A stretch of DNA of 64,000 bases from positions 1,116,001 through 1,180,000 of the forward strand of contig OZ218953.1 in the NCBI GenBank assembly GCA_965112735.1, given 5' to 3'. Of this stretch, positions 11,509-22,416 are shown piece by piece. Each line of letters opens with the position of its first letter. Within the stretch, counting starts at the first letter, position 1. This DNA is from Phaeosaccion multiseriatum (Eukaryota; Ochrophyta, other classes). The translations under genes were made by a program, and so were the position numbers. Below the pieces are notes generated by a model. It was given only the letters and a program-made list of their open reading frames with translations. It did not search any database and was not told the origin of the DNA.

Positions 11509-13977
11509 TCAAATGTGGTCGAGCTGGCCAGTGAGCGTGGACATCGCCTTGGTCTTTCCGTCGGGAATCATAAACAGCATCAAGGGCTTGCCCTCTCCAA
11601 TGTACGGCCTGTCCACTCGGAAGAAGGCCCTCCTCTCCAGCTGTACCACATCTCCTGTGTTGAGGGTACGGCAGCACGGGTCGACGAGGGCCTGATCCTC
11701 CGCCAAGGTCCTCTCCGTCACAAAGTCCTCAAAGCACTCTCCCTCTTCAATCTTGTCCTTGGTGATAAGGTAGTCAAACTCCACCAGCCGGGCAGGCACC
11801 AGCTCGTCCACCTTCGCGATCCAGGAAAGCTTCTTGGCGGTCTTCTTGACATCACCGTCCACCACATACTGCCCCTCCAAACGGACTACTTTCCCTCCCT
11901 CCTCTGCTCTCTCCACCTTGGTCATCACCACGTTGCCCCACCTCATGAGGGTCACCTCCTCCCCCTCGGTCAGCCCCTGCGCGTCCTGACCTTCGAGAAG
12001 CAGGACCTTGGCGAGGCGCATGGGCCTCGTTCCCATCTCCGGCCGCTTGGGGTGTACTTGCACAGTGATGGCCGCATTGCCTTTGCCCTCCTCGTCCAAA
12101 CCGGCAATCGGGGTGGTAATGTGCAGCTCCACAGCACAAGACGCACTCACGGACATGTAGCGAGCGGCAGTAGGCTCGTACTGCTTCTTGTTCTGCGACC
12201 AAAACTTGTCCCACTGCATATTGACGATCCTTTTACTCGCCCCTTGCTCGATGATGAAATCTCTGAGTGCTGGCATACTCACCCCGCGCCGGACAATGCC
12301 CTGGATGGTGGGGAAGCGGGGGTCGAACCAGCCCTCCACCTTGCCCGTCTCCACGAACCACCGAAGCTTTCGCTTAGAGAGCACAGTGCGAACAAAGTTC
12401 AAGCGTGCAAAGGAGTGGATACGGACCTTGCGCAGCTTCATCACATTGAGCATAAAGTCGTACTGGGCGTCTCGGTCGTTGTACTCAGTGGTCCTTAGTG
12501 CGTGTGTCACCCCCTCGTGGGAGTCCACGATCGGACAGGCGAAGTCATAGGTAGGGTAGGCCTTGTACTTTGTACCAGTGCGAAGGTGGGGGGTGCTGTT
12601 GGCGCGGTAAATGACAGGGTCGCGCATGGCTCCGTTGGGGTCCTGCATGTCAATCTTCATGCGCAGGCAGTACGCACTGGCCTCCTCATTACCCTCGCAG
12701 AGCAACTTGAAGAGGCGAAGCGTCTCCTTAGGGTCCTGGTTGCGATGCTTGCTCTCCTTTCGGGCCATTCGCTCCTCTCGCATCTGCTCCTGCGGGGTGT
12801 CATCCATATAGGCATGCCCCCCCTTGATGCACTGCTCTGCCATCTTGCGCAGCAGGTCGAAGTGATCGGAGGTGTGCGTGGTCATGTCGGGTTCGACTCC
12901 CATCGTCTTCAAGTCCGCCAAGATGCTCTCCTGAAACTCATCCGTCTCCTTGGAAGGGTTGGTGTCGTCGAACCTACAAATCAACTTGCCCTTGTAGTGG
13001 CGGGCGTAAAACTCGTTGAGCAGACACGCCTTGGCGTGTCCAATGTGCAGATACCCCGAGGGCTCGGGCGGGAAGCGCACCACCACTTTCCCCTCCTCCG
13101 CACCCTCCAACACGGGCAGCCCGTTGGCGATCGTGGTGGGGTTGGTCACAGTCTTGGGCGCCAATTTGAGCGCCTTAGCAGAGCAGGTGCTCACCACGCC
13201 CTGGAGAGCACGGGGGGCATCTCGAATGGCCGGCTGGGCGGAGACACTGCTCCACCACCGGACCAGGGCCTGCTGCGCCTTGTCCTTACCCGTCGCCTGC
13301 GTGGCCGTCGGGGGCGGGATCTTTCCTGCAACCAGCGCTTGGTAGACGGCCACGTCTGCCAGAGTCAGGCTGTACCCCACCAGGTACGTTCTCCCTTGCA
13401 GGTGCGACTGAAGCGCATGCAACAGGTCCTGCGCGCTGAGGTAGAGGGTGGCGTCCATCCACTGATCCACCTGGGAAGCCAAGAGCGGGTCGGCGCCCGC
13501 TGCGGTAGGAGTAGAAGTAGCACCAATGAGCTTCCCTCCTCCGTAGAATCTGGCAATGTAGCGAGCAATAGAGTTGTCGCCGCTGATGGAGCCCTTAATC
13601 ACCGCCGCCGCCGGCTTCTTCTCCGCAGCGTCTTCCCCTTCCCCTTCTCCTTCTCCGCCGACCACCTTCTCCTTCACAATGATGCTGGGCGACTCCCCCG
13701 CCTTTCCCAAGGCAAAGTCAATCGCGTTCAGACATCCCGTCAGCGCAGCTGCGGTGTAGGCCAAGAGCGGGGCCTTCGATCGAGGGAAGACGATTTGGCT
13801 GCAAGCCGTCTTGTCAATTCTCTTGTCCACCGGTTTGTCCGCCATTTTCGCCCCCGCTATCTTCTGCTTCTTGGAGGCCTTCTTGGCCATCTTCGCCAAG
13901 GCCTTCTTGCTCAGCTCCTGCCCTCCTCCCGGAGGAGGAGGAGGTGCTGCTGCTGCTGCTGCATCATCGCTCGCCAT
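11509..13977 (-). CDS. Glutamyl-tRNA synthetase, eukaryotic cytosolic type
   Basis: Single exon, 822 aa from ATG 13977 (853 aa from ATG 14070). It charges tRNA-Glu with glutamate. A Lys-rich N-terminal tail precedes a GST-C-like domain (DQWMDATLYLSAQDLLHAL...LTLADVAVYQALVAG), the usual docking module of eukaryotic GluRS. The class I HIGH motif is FPPEPSGYLHIGHAKA, followed by CRFDDTNPSKE. The block GTKYKAYPTYDFACPIVDS and THALRTTEYNDRD identify GluRS rather than GlnRS. The KMSKS equivalent is VLSKRKL. A class Ic beta-barrel anticodon domain follows. The longer start would add a basic, hydrophobic leader (MRTTLIWLHKLVLRPHRLP) that resembles an organelle presequence, so dual targeting is possible. 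Lack of introns is unusual here. Confidence 0.95.
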   Translation of the reverse strand: MASDDAAAAAAPPPPPGGGQELSKKALAKMAKKASKKQKIAGAKMADKPVDKRIDKTACSQIVFPRSKAPLLAYTAAALTGCLNAIDFALGKAGESPSIIVKEKVVGGEGEGEGEDAAEKKPAAAVIKGSISGDNSIARYIARFYGGGKLIGATSTPTAAGADPLLASQVDQWMDATLYLSAQDLLHALQSHLQGRTYLVGYSLTLADVAVYQALVAGKIPPPTATQATGKDKAQQALVRWWSSVSAQPAIRDAPRALQGVVSTCSAKALKLAPKTVTNPTTIANGLPVLEGAEEGKVVVRFPPEPSGYLHIGHAKACLLNEFYARHYKGKLICRFDDTNPSKETDEFQESILADLKTMGVEPDMTTHTSDHFDLLRKMAEQCIKGGHAYMDDTPQEQMREERMARKESKHRNQDPKETLRLFKLLCEGNEEASAYCLRMKIDMQDPNGAMRDPVIYRANSTPHLRTGTKYKAYPTYDFACPIVDSHEGVTHALRTTEYNDRDAQYDFMLNVMKLRKVRIHSFARLNFVRTVLSKRKLRWFVETGKVEGWFDPRFPTIQGIVRRGVSMPALRDFIIEQGASKRIVNMQWDKFWSQNKKQYEPTAARYMSVSASCAVELHITTPIAGLDEEGKGNAAITVQVHPKRPEMGTRPMRLAKVLLLEGQDAQGLTEGEEVTLMRWGNVVMTKVERAEEGGKVVRLEGQYVVDGDVKKTAKKLSWIAKVDELVPARLVEFDYLITKDKIEEGECFEDFVTERTLAEDQALVDPCCRTLNTGDVVQLERRAFFRVDRPYIGEGKPLMLFMIPDGKTKAMSTLTGQLDHI

Positions 13978-14098
13978 GATCACTTGGAATGGTGGGTGTG
14001 CAGGAAAAGTTGAGGGTAGCCTGTGAGGCCGCAGAACCAACTTATGAAGCCAAATTAAAGTGGTCCGCATTTAAAAAAGGGAGAGAGTCGGAAGGAGC
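13978..14098. promoter_or_regulatory. Short divergent promoter, GluRS / aminotransferase
   Basis: Only 121 bases separate the preferred GluRS start from the aminotransferase ATG (28 bases if the upstream GluRS ATG is used). Both promoters must overlap here or lie inside coding sequence. No TATA-like box seen. Confidence 0.5.
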
Positions 14099-14595
14099 AT
14101 GAGCCCGCCCCTGAGTAAGGCCGGGGTAGACCTGGCGGGCAAGAGCATCCTCTCCTATCTCGACCTCGTCCTGGCGGCCTTTATGAACGTGTATCATCCT
14201 GAGGACAACCCAGAAGGCATCATCAACCTGTGCATTGCCGAGAATAAGCTCACCTTTGTGGACGAGCTGAAGAGCGTGTACCTCGGTATCCCCCCCAAGA
14301 AAGGGTGTGCTACTGCTACTTCTGATGCGGATGCGGCGGGTGATGTACGGGACAAAGAGGAGGCTGTTGTTGGACCCACGCCATTACCAGACAGCATCTT
14401 TTCCTATGACGACGGTCGTGGGACGCATGAATTGCGCGGCAGAGGTGAGGAAGGTTCCGCTTCGCCTTTGTCACCGGCAGCCCAGCTCTACCCCCTCCTT
14501 CGGAATCCCTTCTGCCTTCCATCACCCTTCCCCACGCCTCTTGTCCCTACCCTGGTCCTCTAGCCTCTCTATACGCTCCACGTCCTTTTCTCTCT

Positions 14596-14629
<34 letters not shown>

Positions 14630-15205
14630 CTCCCTCCCTTCCCTCCCCCTCCTCCCGCCCGGCCGCGAGACAAGTGGCCTCCCTGATGGAGGACAAGGTC
14701 TGCCCGGGCACCCCTGTATCCCCTGATAATCTCTGCATCATGGCCGGAGTGGGCTCCGTAATAGGTGCCGCCTGCATGTCCCTCATTGATCCTGGACAAT
14801 CCATCCTCATCCCCGCACCGTACTATGCGGCCTTTGACGTGGACACGACCGTCATGAGTGGCGCTGTCGTCGTGCCCGTGGAGTGGTGGCAACCCCACAA
14901 AGGAGAGCAACAAGTTGGAGACAGAGAGCAGCTGGAGGAGGGAGGAGGGGGGGGAGGAGGGGGAGGAGGAGGTGCCTTCTACTTGACTACGGCGTCCCTG
15001 GAGAGAGCCCATGCCAGAGCCGTCTCCGAGGGCAGCCAACCGAAGGTGCTGCTGCTCACCAATCCCAACAACCCGCTGGGAACGTGTCTCACTGTGGAAG
15101 AGTTGGACATCGCAGTGGCCTTTGCGAGAAAGCACGAAATGCACATTCTCTCCGACGAGATTTATGCGTTGAGCTCCTTCAATGGACTGAGTCAAGTTAA
15201 TAAAG

Positions 15206-15244
<39 letters not shown>

Positions 15245-16360
15245 GAGGAGGAGGAGGAGGAGGAGGAGGAGGAGGAGGAGGAGAGGCAAGAGGTGGGAAA
15301 CCTCGGCCCTTCCAAGAGACGGAGTTCGTTTCAATGGCCTCCTACATGGGAAGGGGAGATGTGCACATACTGTGGGGCTTCTCCAAGGACTTTGGCGCCA
15401 GTGGGCTGCGGTGTGGATTGGTCTTTTCGCACAATGAGGCTTTGCTCAAGGCCTTTGGCTTGCTTTGTATATTTGCGCAGACCTCCATACACACCCAGGC
15501 GTGTTTGTCGCGAATGCTGTATGACAGACCGGCCGTTGATAGGTGGGTGTGGGGGTTGAGAGGGAAGGGGAGGCGAGGAGAGGGGGAAGAAGAGGGAAGG
15601 GAGGGCTGCTCCTTCTGTATCACCAACTGCTGCTCTTTCTGCTTGTATCACCAACTGCCCACCGCAAGGTACCTGACGCGAAACAGCGTCAACCTCGCTC
15701 AAAGCTATGACGTGGCGTGTCGGGCGGTCACAGACATGGGCCTGGAGTACCAACCCGCCAACGCCGGCATGTACCTATGGGTCAACATGCAGCCCCTCCT
15801 TGGGGGAGACTTGACATGGGAGGCGGAGGACAAGCTGCACAGACACATGGCTAAGCTTGGAGTGCTCCTAACTCCGGGCAAGCCTCAGCACGCCGCTCAG
15901 CCGGGTGGGTACAGACAGGCATATGGGCAGGAGGCAGACAGGCAGGATTCGGGGTTTCACGTCGCGTCCGTAGACGCCCGACGCTAAACGTCCATCTGTC
16001 TGCTCTGCTCTGCTACTGCTGCTGCTGCTACTGCCACCCTCCTGCTGCTGCTGGTGGTGGTGGTGGTTGGTGGTAGTGTGGTGATGCTGCTGGTGGTGGC
16101 ATTTCCCATCCTCCTCTGCCCCCCCCTCCCTCCTGAACCCCTGCCCTCGTCTTCTCATCCCTTCACATCATCCTCGGAGTCCGTCTCCAAGCCCCCACCC
16201 GACCCCCCCTCCTAACGCACCCCTTCCTAATCTCTCTCTCCTACCCCCTTCCCTCTGCCCAGGCTTCTTCCGCATCTGTTACGCCTTCGTCCGCCCCTCC
16301 GTGCTCGAAGTGGCCATGCAGCGGCTAAAAAGAGCGGCGGAGGGAGTTACGGCGTCGTGA
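14099..16360 (+). CDS. Class I/II PLP aminotransferase, ACC-synthase-like
   Basis: Exons 14099-14444, 14675-15542, 15669-15904, 16263-16360 (515 aa, phases 1/2/1). Blocks of the AAT-I family in order: NPEGIINLCIAENKL; SYDDGRGTHELRG; the Ala/Gly-rich cofactor loop GVGSVIGAA; PAPYYAAFDVD; LLTNPNNPLG; ILSDEIYALSSF; the PLP lysine in WGFSKDFGASGLRCG; and the C-terminal GFFRICYAFVRP. The first and last blocks resemble 1-aminocyclopropane-1-carboxylate synthases and related alanine-type aminotransferases; substrate is not settled by sequence. Two in-frame expansions sit inside the catalytic domain: Gly-rich about 14938-14975, and poly-Ala then poly-Gly at 15207-15285, right after the DEIY motif. 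Intron 2 carries two copies of the dispersed TATCACCAACTGC word. Confidence 0.85.
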
Positions 16361-16856
16361 AGGGGGTGGGGGGAGTGAAAGAGCTGTATATATATATAGT
16401 CCTGGCCCTGACTGGGTGACTGGGTCCTGCACAGAGCGGCGGAGAGGGGTTCAAGACGTGTGGGGAGTATCCAGAGTGGTTCGTGTGGTGGTCCTGGTTG
16501 GGTGTCTGGGTGCCCACCTGGTCAGTAGCCAGAACGACGCGTAGGAACTGCCCTCTCCTCCTCTATGTGAGGACGAGTTGGTGCTTCACAGAGCATCCCT
16601 CCATTCCTGCAAGACAGGCTGCCGCCCCCGCCTCCTCTTTGTGAGGAGGACTTCATTGGCATAAGTGGGGCGGTGGTCGCTTGGTCTCGGTGCCTCATCG
16701 CGTATATATATATATATATATAATAATTATATATATATATATATATGTAACAATACGCTTGTTCTTGTTGATTGCCGATTCCCTAATTTAAAAGCAATAG
16801 CATCAGCAGCAAGCAGAATTTAAAAAAAAAAAATACAAAAAACACGAAGAGCCCTC
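16361..16856. repeat. Convergent spacer with (TA)n
   Basis: (TA)n at 16389-16397 and an imperfect palindromic (TA)n/TAATAATTA block at 16702-16746. Poly-A at 16822-16833. No gene. Probably the 3' untranslated regions of the two convergent genes. Confidence 0.7.
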
Positions 16857-18523
16857 TCATGTATCACCAACTGCTGCGGCTGCTGCTGCTGTATCACCAA
16901 CCGCCGCCCTTTCCGCCGCCCTTCCGCCCGCCACTCTGCCCATGACCACACACTCCAAGAGACTGTTGCCCACAAGTCTGTTGGCCCCATGAACCCCGCC
17001 CGTAACCTCCCCTGCTGCAAACAACCCTTGCACCGGCACCGCACCCTCACTGGCCCCTCCTTCGCCTCCCTCTCTGTTGCCCTCACTGCTGCCCTCGCCG
17101 CTACCCGTATGATTGCTGTTGCGGCTGACCCTTCCGTCTGTGTCGATGGAGACGCCGCCCATGGTGTAGTGAATTGCAGGGGTGACGATGGCCATGTCTA
17201 GTGATCATCATAAGTTAATCGATAGGGGGATTCGATGAGAAGAAGAGGAGGAGGAGGAGGAGGAGGAGAAAGAGGAGGAGGAGGAGGAGGAGGAGGAGGA
17301 GGAGAAAGAGGAGGAGGAGGAGGAGGAGGAGGAGGAGGAGGAGGAGGAGGAGGAGGAGGAGGAGGAGGAGGAGGAGGAGGAGGAAGAGGAGAAAGAGGAG
17401 GAGGAGGAGGAGGAGGAGGAGGAGGAGGAGGAGAAAGGAGGGGAACCGTCACAACCACAGAGAGAGGGCGGCAGGGCGGGGGCGGGGGGGGGGGGGAGGA
17501 AACAGGGGGGCAGTGAGGGACACAAGACGGCGAGGAGAAATGAGGGGCAGGGGAGAAGGAGAAGGAGAAGGAGAAGAAGGAGGAGGAGAATAAATCAAAC
17601 GAGTTTGGTTGCACTTACAAAAGACGCCGTCGGCATCGAGCTTGTGGGTGGGGAACACCGTCTTGCCAAAGGGGTCCGCCAATCCGCCGTCGTCCTCAGA
17701 GGAAGAGGTGGCGGTGGCCACTGCCGTGTAAGCAGCGAAGGTGCTTCGAAGCTGCTCCTCGGCTCCCTCCGCCAGCCCGAGCTTTACCGCGATGTCTTGC
17801 ACCCCTTCGGCCTTCTGTACCAAGCCCTTCGACTGTTGGGTAAGGGGAGAGGGAGAGGGAGGTGAGGGGGAGGCGGAGGGGAGGAGGAGGAGAAGGGGAG
17901 GTTGGAGGACGAGGAGAAGGAGAGGTCGGAGGATGAGGAGGAGGAGGAGGAGGAGGAGGAGGAGGGTGGGGGGGGGTACGTACGTAACATGGGCGTTGGG
18001 TTGGGCGATTTTCCTTTTTGCCTCACACCTGATAGAAGCCCAGCGTCTTGGTTCCGAAGGCCTCCGCCGCCTCCTCGCTCATAAGCAGGTAAGCCGCTCG
18101 CATGCGCGTCGCAGCCCCCTCCTCCTCCCCTTGCCCCTCTCTGTCCCCCCCTAGGTCTACCCCATGGTCGTAAATAGCCTGTGTGACTGTGGATCGCAGT
18201 GTCAGCTCGTTGACGAAGCGCCGCCCCATCCCGTCCACAAGGATGCCTCCTTCCCCACGCATGGCCTCCGGGGCGAGGAACTTACTCAGTCTGTTGAGAG
18301 GGAGGGAAAGGTGGCCGTGGATGGTTAGTGGATTGATCGGTTGGATGGCAGTGGATGGTTTGGTTGGTTGGTTGGTTGGTTGGTTGGATGGATGAAAGTT
18401 GATGGTTCGGATGGATGAAAGTAGATGCATCATAGGATTGCATGGCAGTGCATGGTCCATTGGATGAATGGCAACGCACGGTTCGTTGGATGGAAGACAG
18501 TGGGTCGTTCAGAGGGAGTGAGT

Positions 18524-18581
<58 letters not shown>

Positions 18582-20370
18582 GCGAGGGATGGAGTTTGGG
18601 TCAGGGTCAGGGGTAAGGTGACCCATACCCCCTTAACACGCCTTGTGCCGCACTCACCCGAGCGGATTCTTGGGGTCGACAAGGCTGGTCGGGTGTACTT
18701 GCACTTGGTCGAGATCCACAAGCCGAGCACCTGCCGCAGAGGCCAGGTGGATGCCGTCACCCGTCGCCTGAGTAAAAGAGAGGAGCGGGGGGAGAGACCA
18801 ACCACGTAGGAAGGTAGGTACGTAGGTGGGTAGGTAAGTAGGTAGGTAGGAAAGGGAGTGGGCTCGACATTCTCGGGAAGGGGGGAGGGACAAAGGGAGG
18901 GAGCAAGCGTAGAGACAGATGGGAAGAGAGGGATCAATGATGCATACAACAGGGAGAGAAGGAAGAGTGGCCCCAAACCCCGCCCTCGCGGCCGCAACGG
19001 CCCTTGGCCCATGCAATCCTAACTCACTCACCTGCGGCCCGCTGGTGGTGGGAAGGTGAAGCTTGTCGGGGGAGTGCGCAGCGAGGAGGGACCCCTTGGA
19101 GCGGTCGAACGCAAAGCCCCCTGTGGTGAGGATCACCGCTGCGCCGCGCAGCTCCTGCTCATCCCCCCAGCTTCCCTCCGATGGTGCTTCTCCTTCTCCT
19201 CCTCCTCCTCCTCCTCCTCCTCCTCCGTCGCCACTGGAAAATTTTTGGTACTTGACTCCCACCACAACCTCATCTTCTGCTGTATCACCAACTGTCGCTG
19301 CTGCTGCAGTCTCGACGATCAAGCCCGTCACTTTGGTGGCCGTCCATACTTCCACCCCTTCCGCCGCTTCCACTGCCTTTTGCAACGTAGAGACGATCGT
19401 CCAACCCAACGGAGCGCCGGACGCGAGCCGATGGGTACGTGGGAACTGATGGCCCCCGCCTTCGGCCACAACACTTAAATCCAAACCGAATGTCTCCAGC
19501 CACTCCACCGCCTCTTTGGACTTGCCTGAAGGGGAGTGGGGAGGAGGGGCCGAGGTGGGGTGGGTGAGGTGGGGGGGGGTAGTTGTGGTCTGGTTTGTCA
19601 ACCATTACTTGTTCGCTCCGCTTTGGAGATACGTAGTATAAATGAAGGCGAGGGCAGGGTATAGAGAAAGAAGAGTGCCGTAAGACGCATCCACCAATCA
19701 ATCAACCAATCAGCCAATCACCTGCGATGAACCTGACAAGCTCTGGGGAGGCCCTGTCCCCTCCGGAGGCCAAGATATCCTGCGCAAACAGCTCGTTCGA
19801 GTCTCCCTGTGCCGGCTGCTGCGACTGCTGCTTTCGCTTTAGCTCGATCTTGCTGCCCTGCGCGTCAGTGAGGGCGGCGTTGATGCCAGACGTGGCCTTG
19901 GCGCTATTCCCTCCGATGCGCTTCTCCTTATCCAGCAGTATCACCTTGGCGCCCCGAGTAGAGGCTGTAAACGCGTATAGGCCAAGCACGACAAATAAGA
20001 GGGGCCCGCAAGATCCAGCAGGAGGAGACAGAGGGAGAGGGGGGGGGGTGGATGAGCAGATGGGCAGTAGCTTCCGCGGAGGGTGTGGAAGTTCCCTACC
20101 CGTGATGAGCTATGCCTCGGTGGCGCCAGTTGCCGGTTCGAGCTGTTCAGTCTCTTCTCTTTTGCTTGTCCCTATCGCTCGCTTACCTTCAAGGGCGGCC
20201 GACAATCCTGCGAGACCTCCACCCACGATTACGATAATACTCATGTCCCCACACTGGCCCACTGCCCCCCCCTCCTCAGGATCCGCTCCGACCGTAGGGG
20301 CGAGGAGAAGCGCCGCAAAACTGAGCAAAAAGAGCACCACACATGTACGCGTGTACACGAGTCCTTCCAT
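16857..20370 (-). CDS. FAD-dependent soluble fumarate reductase (Osm1/FRDS type)
   Basis: Seven exons, read downwards: 20370-20187, 19964-19722, 19525-19032, 18767-18658, 18290-18029, 17832-17619, 17197-16857 (615 aa, all phases close). Residues 1-30 form a hydrophobic signal sequence, suggesting ER, mitochondrial or other organelle entry. The FAD Rossmann motif is [11 protein letters not shown] near residue 50, followed by [17 protein letters not shown]. The active-site region is [39 protein letters not shown] and the C-terminal AIHYTMGG plus [19 protein letters not shown]. Family role: reoxidises reduced cofactor by turning fumarate into succinate. Oddities: an Ala/Gly insertion containing TVGDTA in the middle (19200-19300), and a C terminus that ends in two further AVGDT units after poly-Ala. 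Confidence 0.92.
17235..17445 (-). repeat. (GGA)n block = (TCC)n on the coding strand, next to an acceptor
   Basis: About 65 purine triplets with a few AAA interruptions. It fills the acceptor side of the last fumarate-reductase intron, so on the transcribed strand it is an oversized polypyrimidine tract. Confidence 0.85.
18510..18580 (-). repeat. (GA)n microsatellite in fumarate-reductase intron 4
   Basis: About 30 GA units. It is (CT)n on the coding strand, in the intron between exons 18767-18658 and 18290-18029. The acceptor side also carries GGTT repeats (18358-18384). Confidence 0.8.
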
Positions 20371-20597
20371 CTCCTCACTCTCAGCTACTAAGCTGCTCCG
20401 CGCCTTGTGGGGGGGCGCTGCTCAACAACAAGGCGGACAAGAGCGGAGAGAGAAAAGTGCGCAAATTGGAACCTCAAGGAAGCGATCACCCCTTATAACC
20501 AACTGTCCTACCTGTGAGTCCTTTGGCTGCGGCGCGATAACGGCTAAATAAAACACCTTTGCCCTCCCTCTCTCTTTCAGCACTACTGAGCAAGAGC
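20371..20597. promoter_or_regulatory. Divergent promoter, fumarate reductase / EFCAB10-like
   Basis: 227 bases separate the two start codons. No clear core promoter element can be read by eye. Confidence 0.4.
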
Positions 20598-21332
20598 ATG
20601 GGGCCTCCTAAGCAGACTGAAGACCCCCGTGATGAGGCTGCAGCGTACATCAAGGCCAAGCGCATAGACCAGCTCTTCCAGGAGCTCAGCAACCGCCTGA
20701 TGTACCACCGCCCGGCCCAGCCCAACGTTTTCCTGGTGGAAGTGCTACAGAGTATCAAGACGGCGCGGAAGGAAGGCACACCGGTAGGTTAAAAGGGGGG
20801 ATGTGGTAAGGGGTGGCTCGAAACAGCAACAGGGCAGCAGGTGATAGAGAGCGCTGTGTAATAATTATCGGCGAAGGAGGAAAAAACTGGAGGAAATGAA
20901 GCACCAGGCTCACATTGTGTGACCCCTACGGTCTTTCCCAAATCTTTCTCCACCCTTGGCACCTGTTGACTCCAGACCTCCTTCTTCACCACGGAGGATC
21001 TGGAGGCCATGTTTTCGTTGTTCGACCCCACGGAAACGGGCTTCATCACGGAGGCGCAGTACAAGACAGCCCTGAAGAACGTGGGCGTGGACAATGCGCA
21101 GGTCAAGGCAGGCATTAACTCGGGCGGAAAGCTTGCCAAGGCCAAGTTCATTGACGCAATGTGAGTGATGGTGGACCGGACTTGCACTTGTCTTGTAGCA
21201 GGGGGAAATGAACGATCATGTAGGCCCCCCAAAGCCTCCCTACTTCTAACACAACTTTGCTATCCGTGAAACCCCTGCCCCCCCCTCTCCGCACACAGAA
21301 ATGAAGAGTTGCGGCTGAACTCTCTCACCTAG
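20598..21332 (+). CDS. EFCAB10-like protein: DPY-30/RIIa-type docking helix plus degenerate EF-hand
   Basis: Exons 20598-20783, 20976-21160, 21299-21332 (134 aa, phases 0 and 2). Residues about 12-52 (AAAYIKAKRIDQLFQELSNR...PNVFLVEVLQSI) fit the dimerisation/docking fold shared by RIIa and DPY-30. Residues about 66-95 (EAMFSLFDPTETGFITEAQY) form an EF-hand-like loop in which some calcium ligands are replaced. This two-part layout and length match EFCAB10, a small protein of ciliated eukaryotes. A cilium or flagellum role is inferred from the family and fits the IFT20 gene in the same window. Confidence 0.75.
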
Positions 21333-21360
21333 ATCAGTAGAAGGAGCTACCTACCGTCGT

Positions 21361-21422
<62 letters not shown>

Positions 21423-21670
21423 ATTCCTTCCTCACGAGAGTTTCTTCAGCTGGTGTGCATTGAGTCTCAGCTTCGTCGGTTTTTTCCTCCTGTCCCGCCG
21501 ACCCAATGAGCCTGCGAGTCCCTGCCCCTTCTCCCCAATCCACCATTACCACAACCTCAGCTCGATAAGAGCTATACCCCCAACATGACCACCACCCCCA
21601 CCACCACCACCATCACCAACAACCACAACGGCAGCGACGACAACAACAACATCACCACCATCACCACCAC

Positions 21671-21703
<33 letters not shown>

Positions 21704-22367
21704 GATCAAAATGAGCGAAAACAACAGACCGCACAGTTCCGGTCCGGCCCTTCTCAGCTTCTCCGGCCTCTTGATGGCAGAGGAGAGGAGAGGAGAGAGA
21801 GAGAGAGAGATGAGACGAGAGGAGAGAGAGAGAGAGTGAGAGAGAGGGGGGCGGGAGATGGAGTAGATCAGGCTCGGCATTGCGGCTCTTGCCAGACTTC
21901 TGCACAGTGCCGCCACCGACCGCCACCGGCCTCCCCCTCGCAGTGTCCGAGCTGACGTGCTTCTCCTCGCCGAGAGGGAGGATAAAGCAGGCAAGGTCGG
22001 CAAGCCGGTCTCCTCTGCTGTACGCGCCATGTCCTCCAGGAGCCGGGCACAGGCAAGCACTTCCTCTTTGATGAATCCTCAGTGTCGTGTTCAGCGAAGG
22101 GCTCTTTCCCGACCCGATGACTCGGCACACGAACCAGTGGCAAGATAAGGCACAGAGTGTGTGTGTGTGTATGTGTGTATGTTGTGCTCGGGAGTAGGGT
22201 GGCATCAGCACAGCGATTGGCCGCCTCCTTTGGCTACGAGTGGCATGGAGAGGAGTGAGAAACCTACGCTGGCCATGGCGCTCCATCTATCGGCATTTCT
22301 TCGAAGGAGCGGCGCTGGAGATGAAAGCAAGAGCTAAGCTAAAGAGAACCTCCCGGTTCCAGCGGTG

Positions 22368-22416
<49 letters not shown>

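Noticed and set aside
11509-13977. Glutaminyl-tRNA synthetase identity
   Set aside because: The GTKYKAYPTYDFACP and THALRTTEYNDRD blocks and the GST-like N terminus fit GluRS.
12502-14013. 503-codon plus-strand ORF
   Set aside because: Antisense shadow of the GluRS gene; no family features.
16702-16746. AT-rich palindrome as a replication origin
   Set aside because: Plain (TA)n in a 3' spacer; nothing else supports origin function.
17198-17614. Poly-Pro / poly-Ser minus-strand ORFs
   Set aside because: Frames of the (GGA)n intron repeat between two well-supported fumarate-reductase exons.
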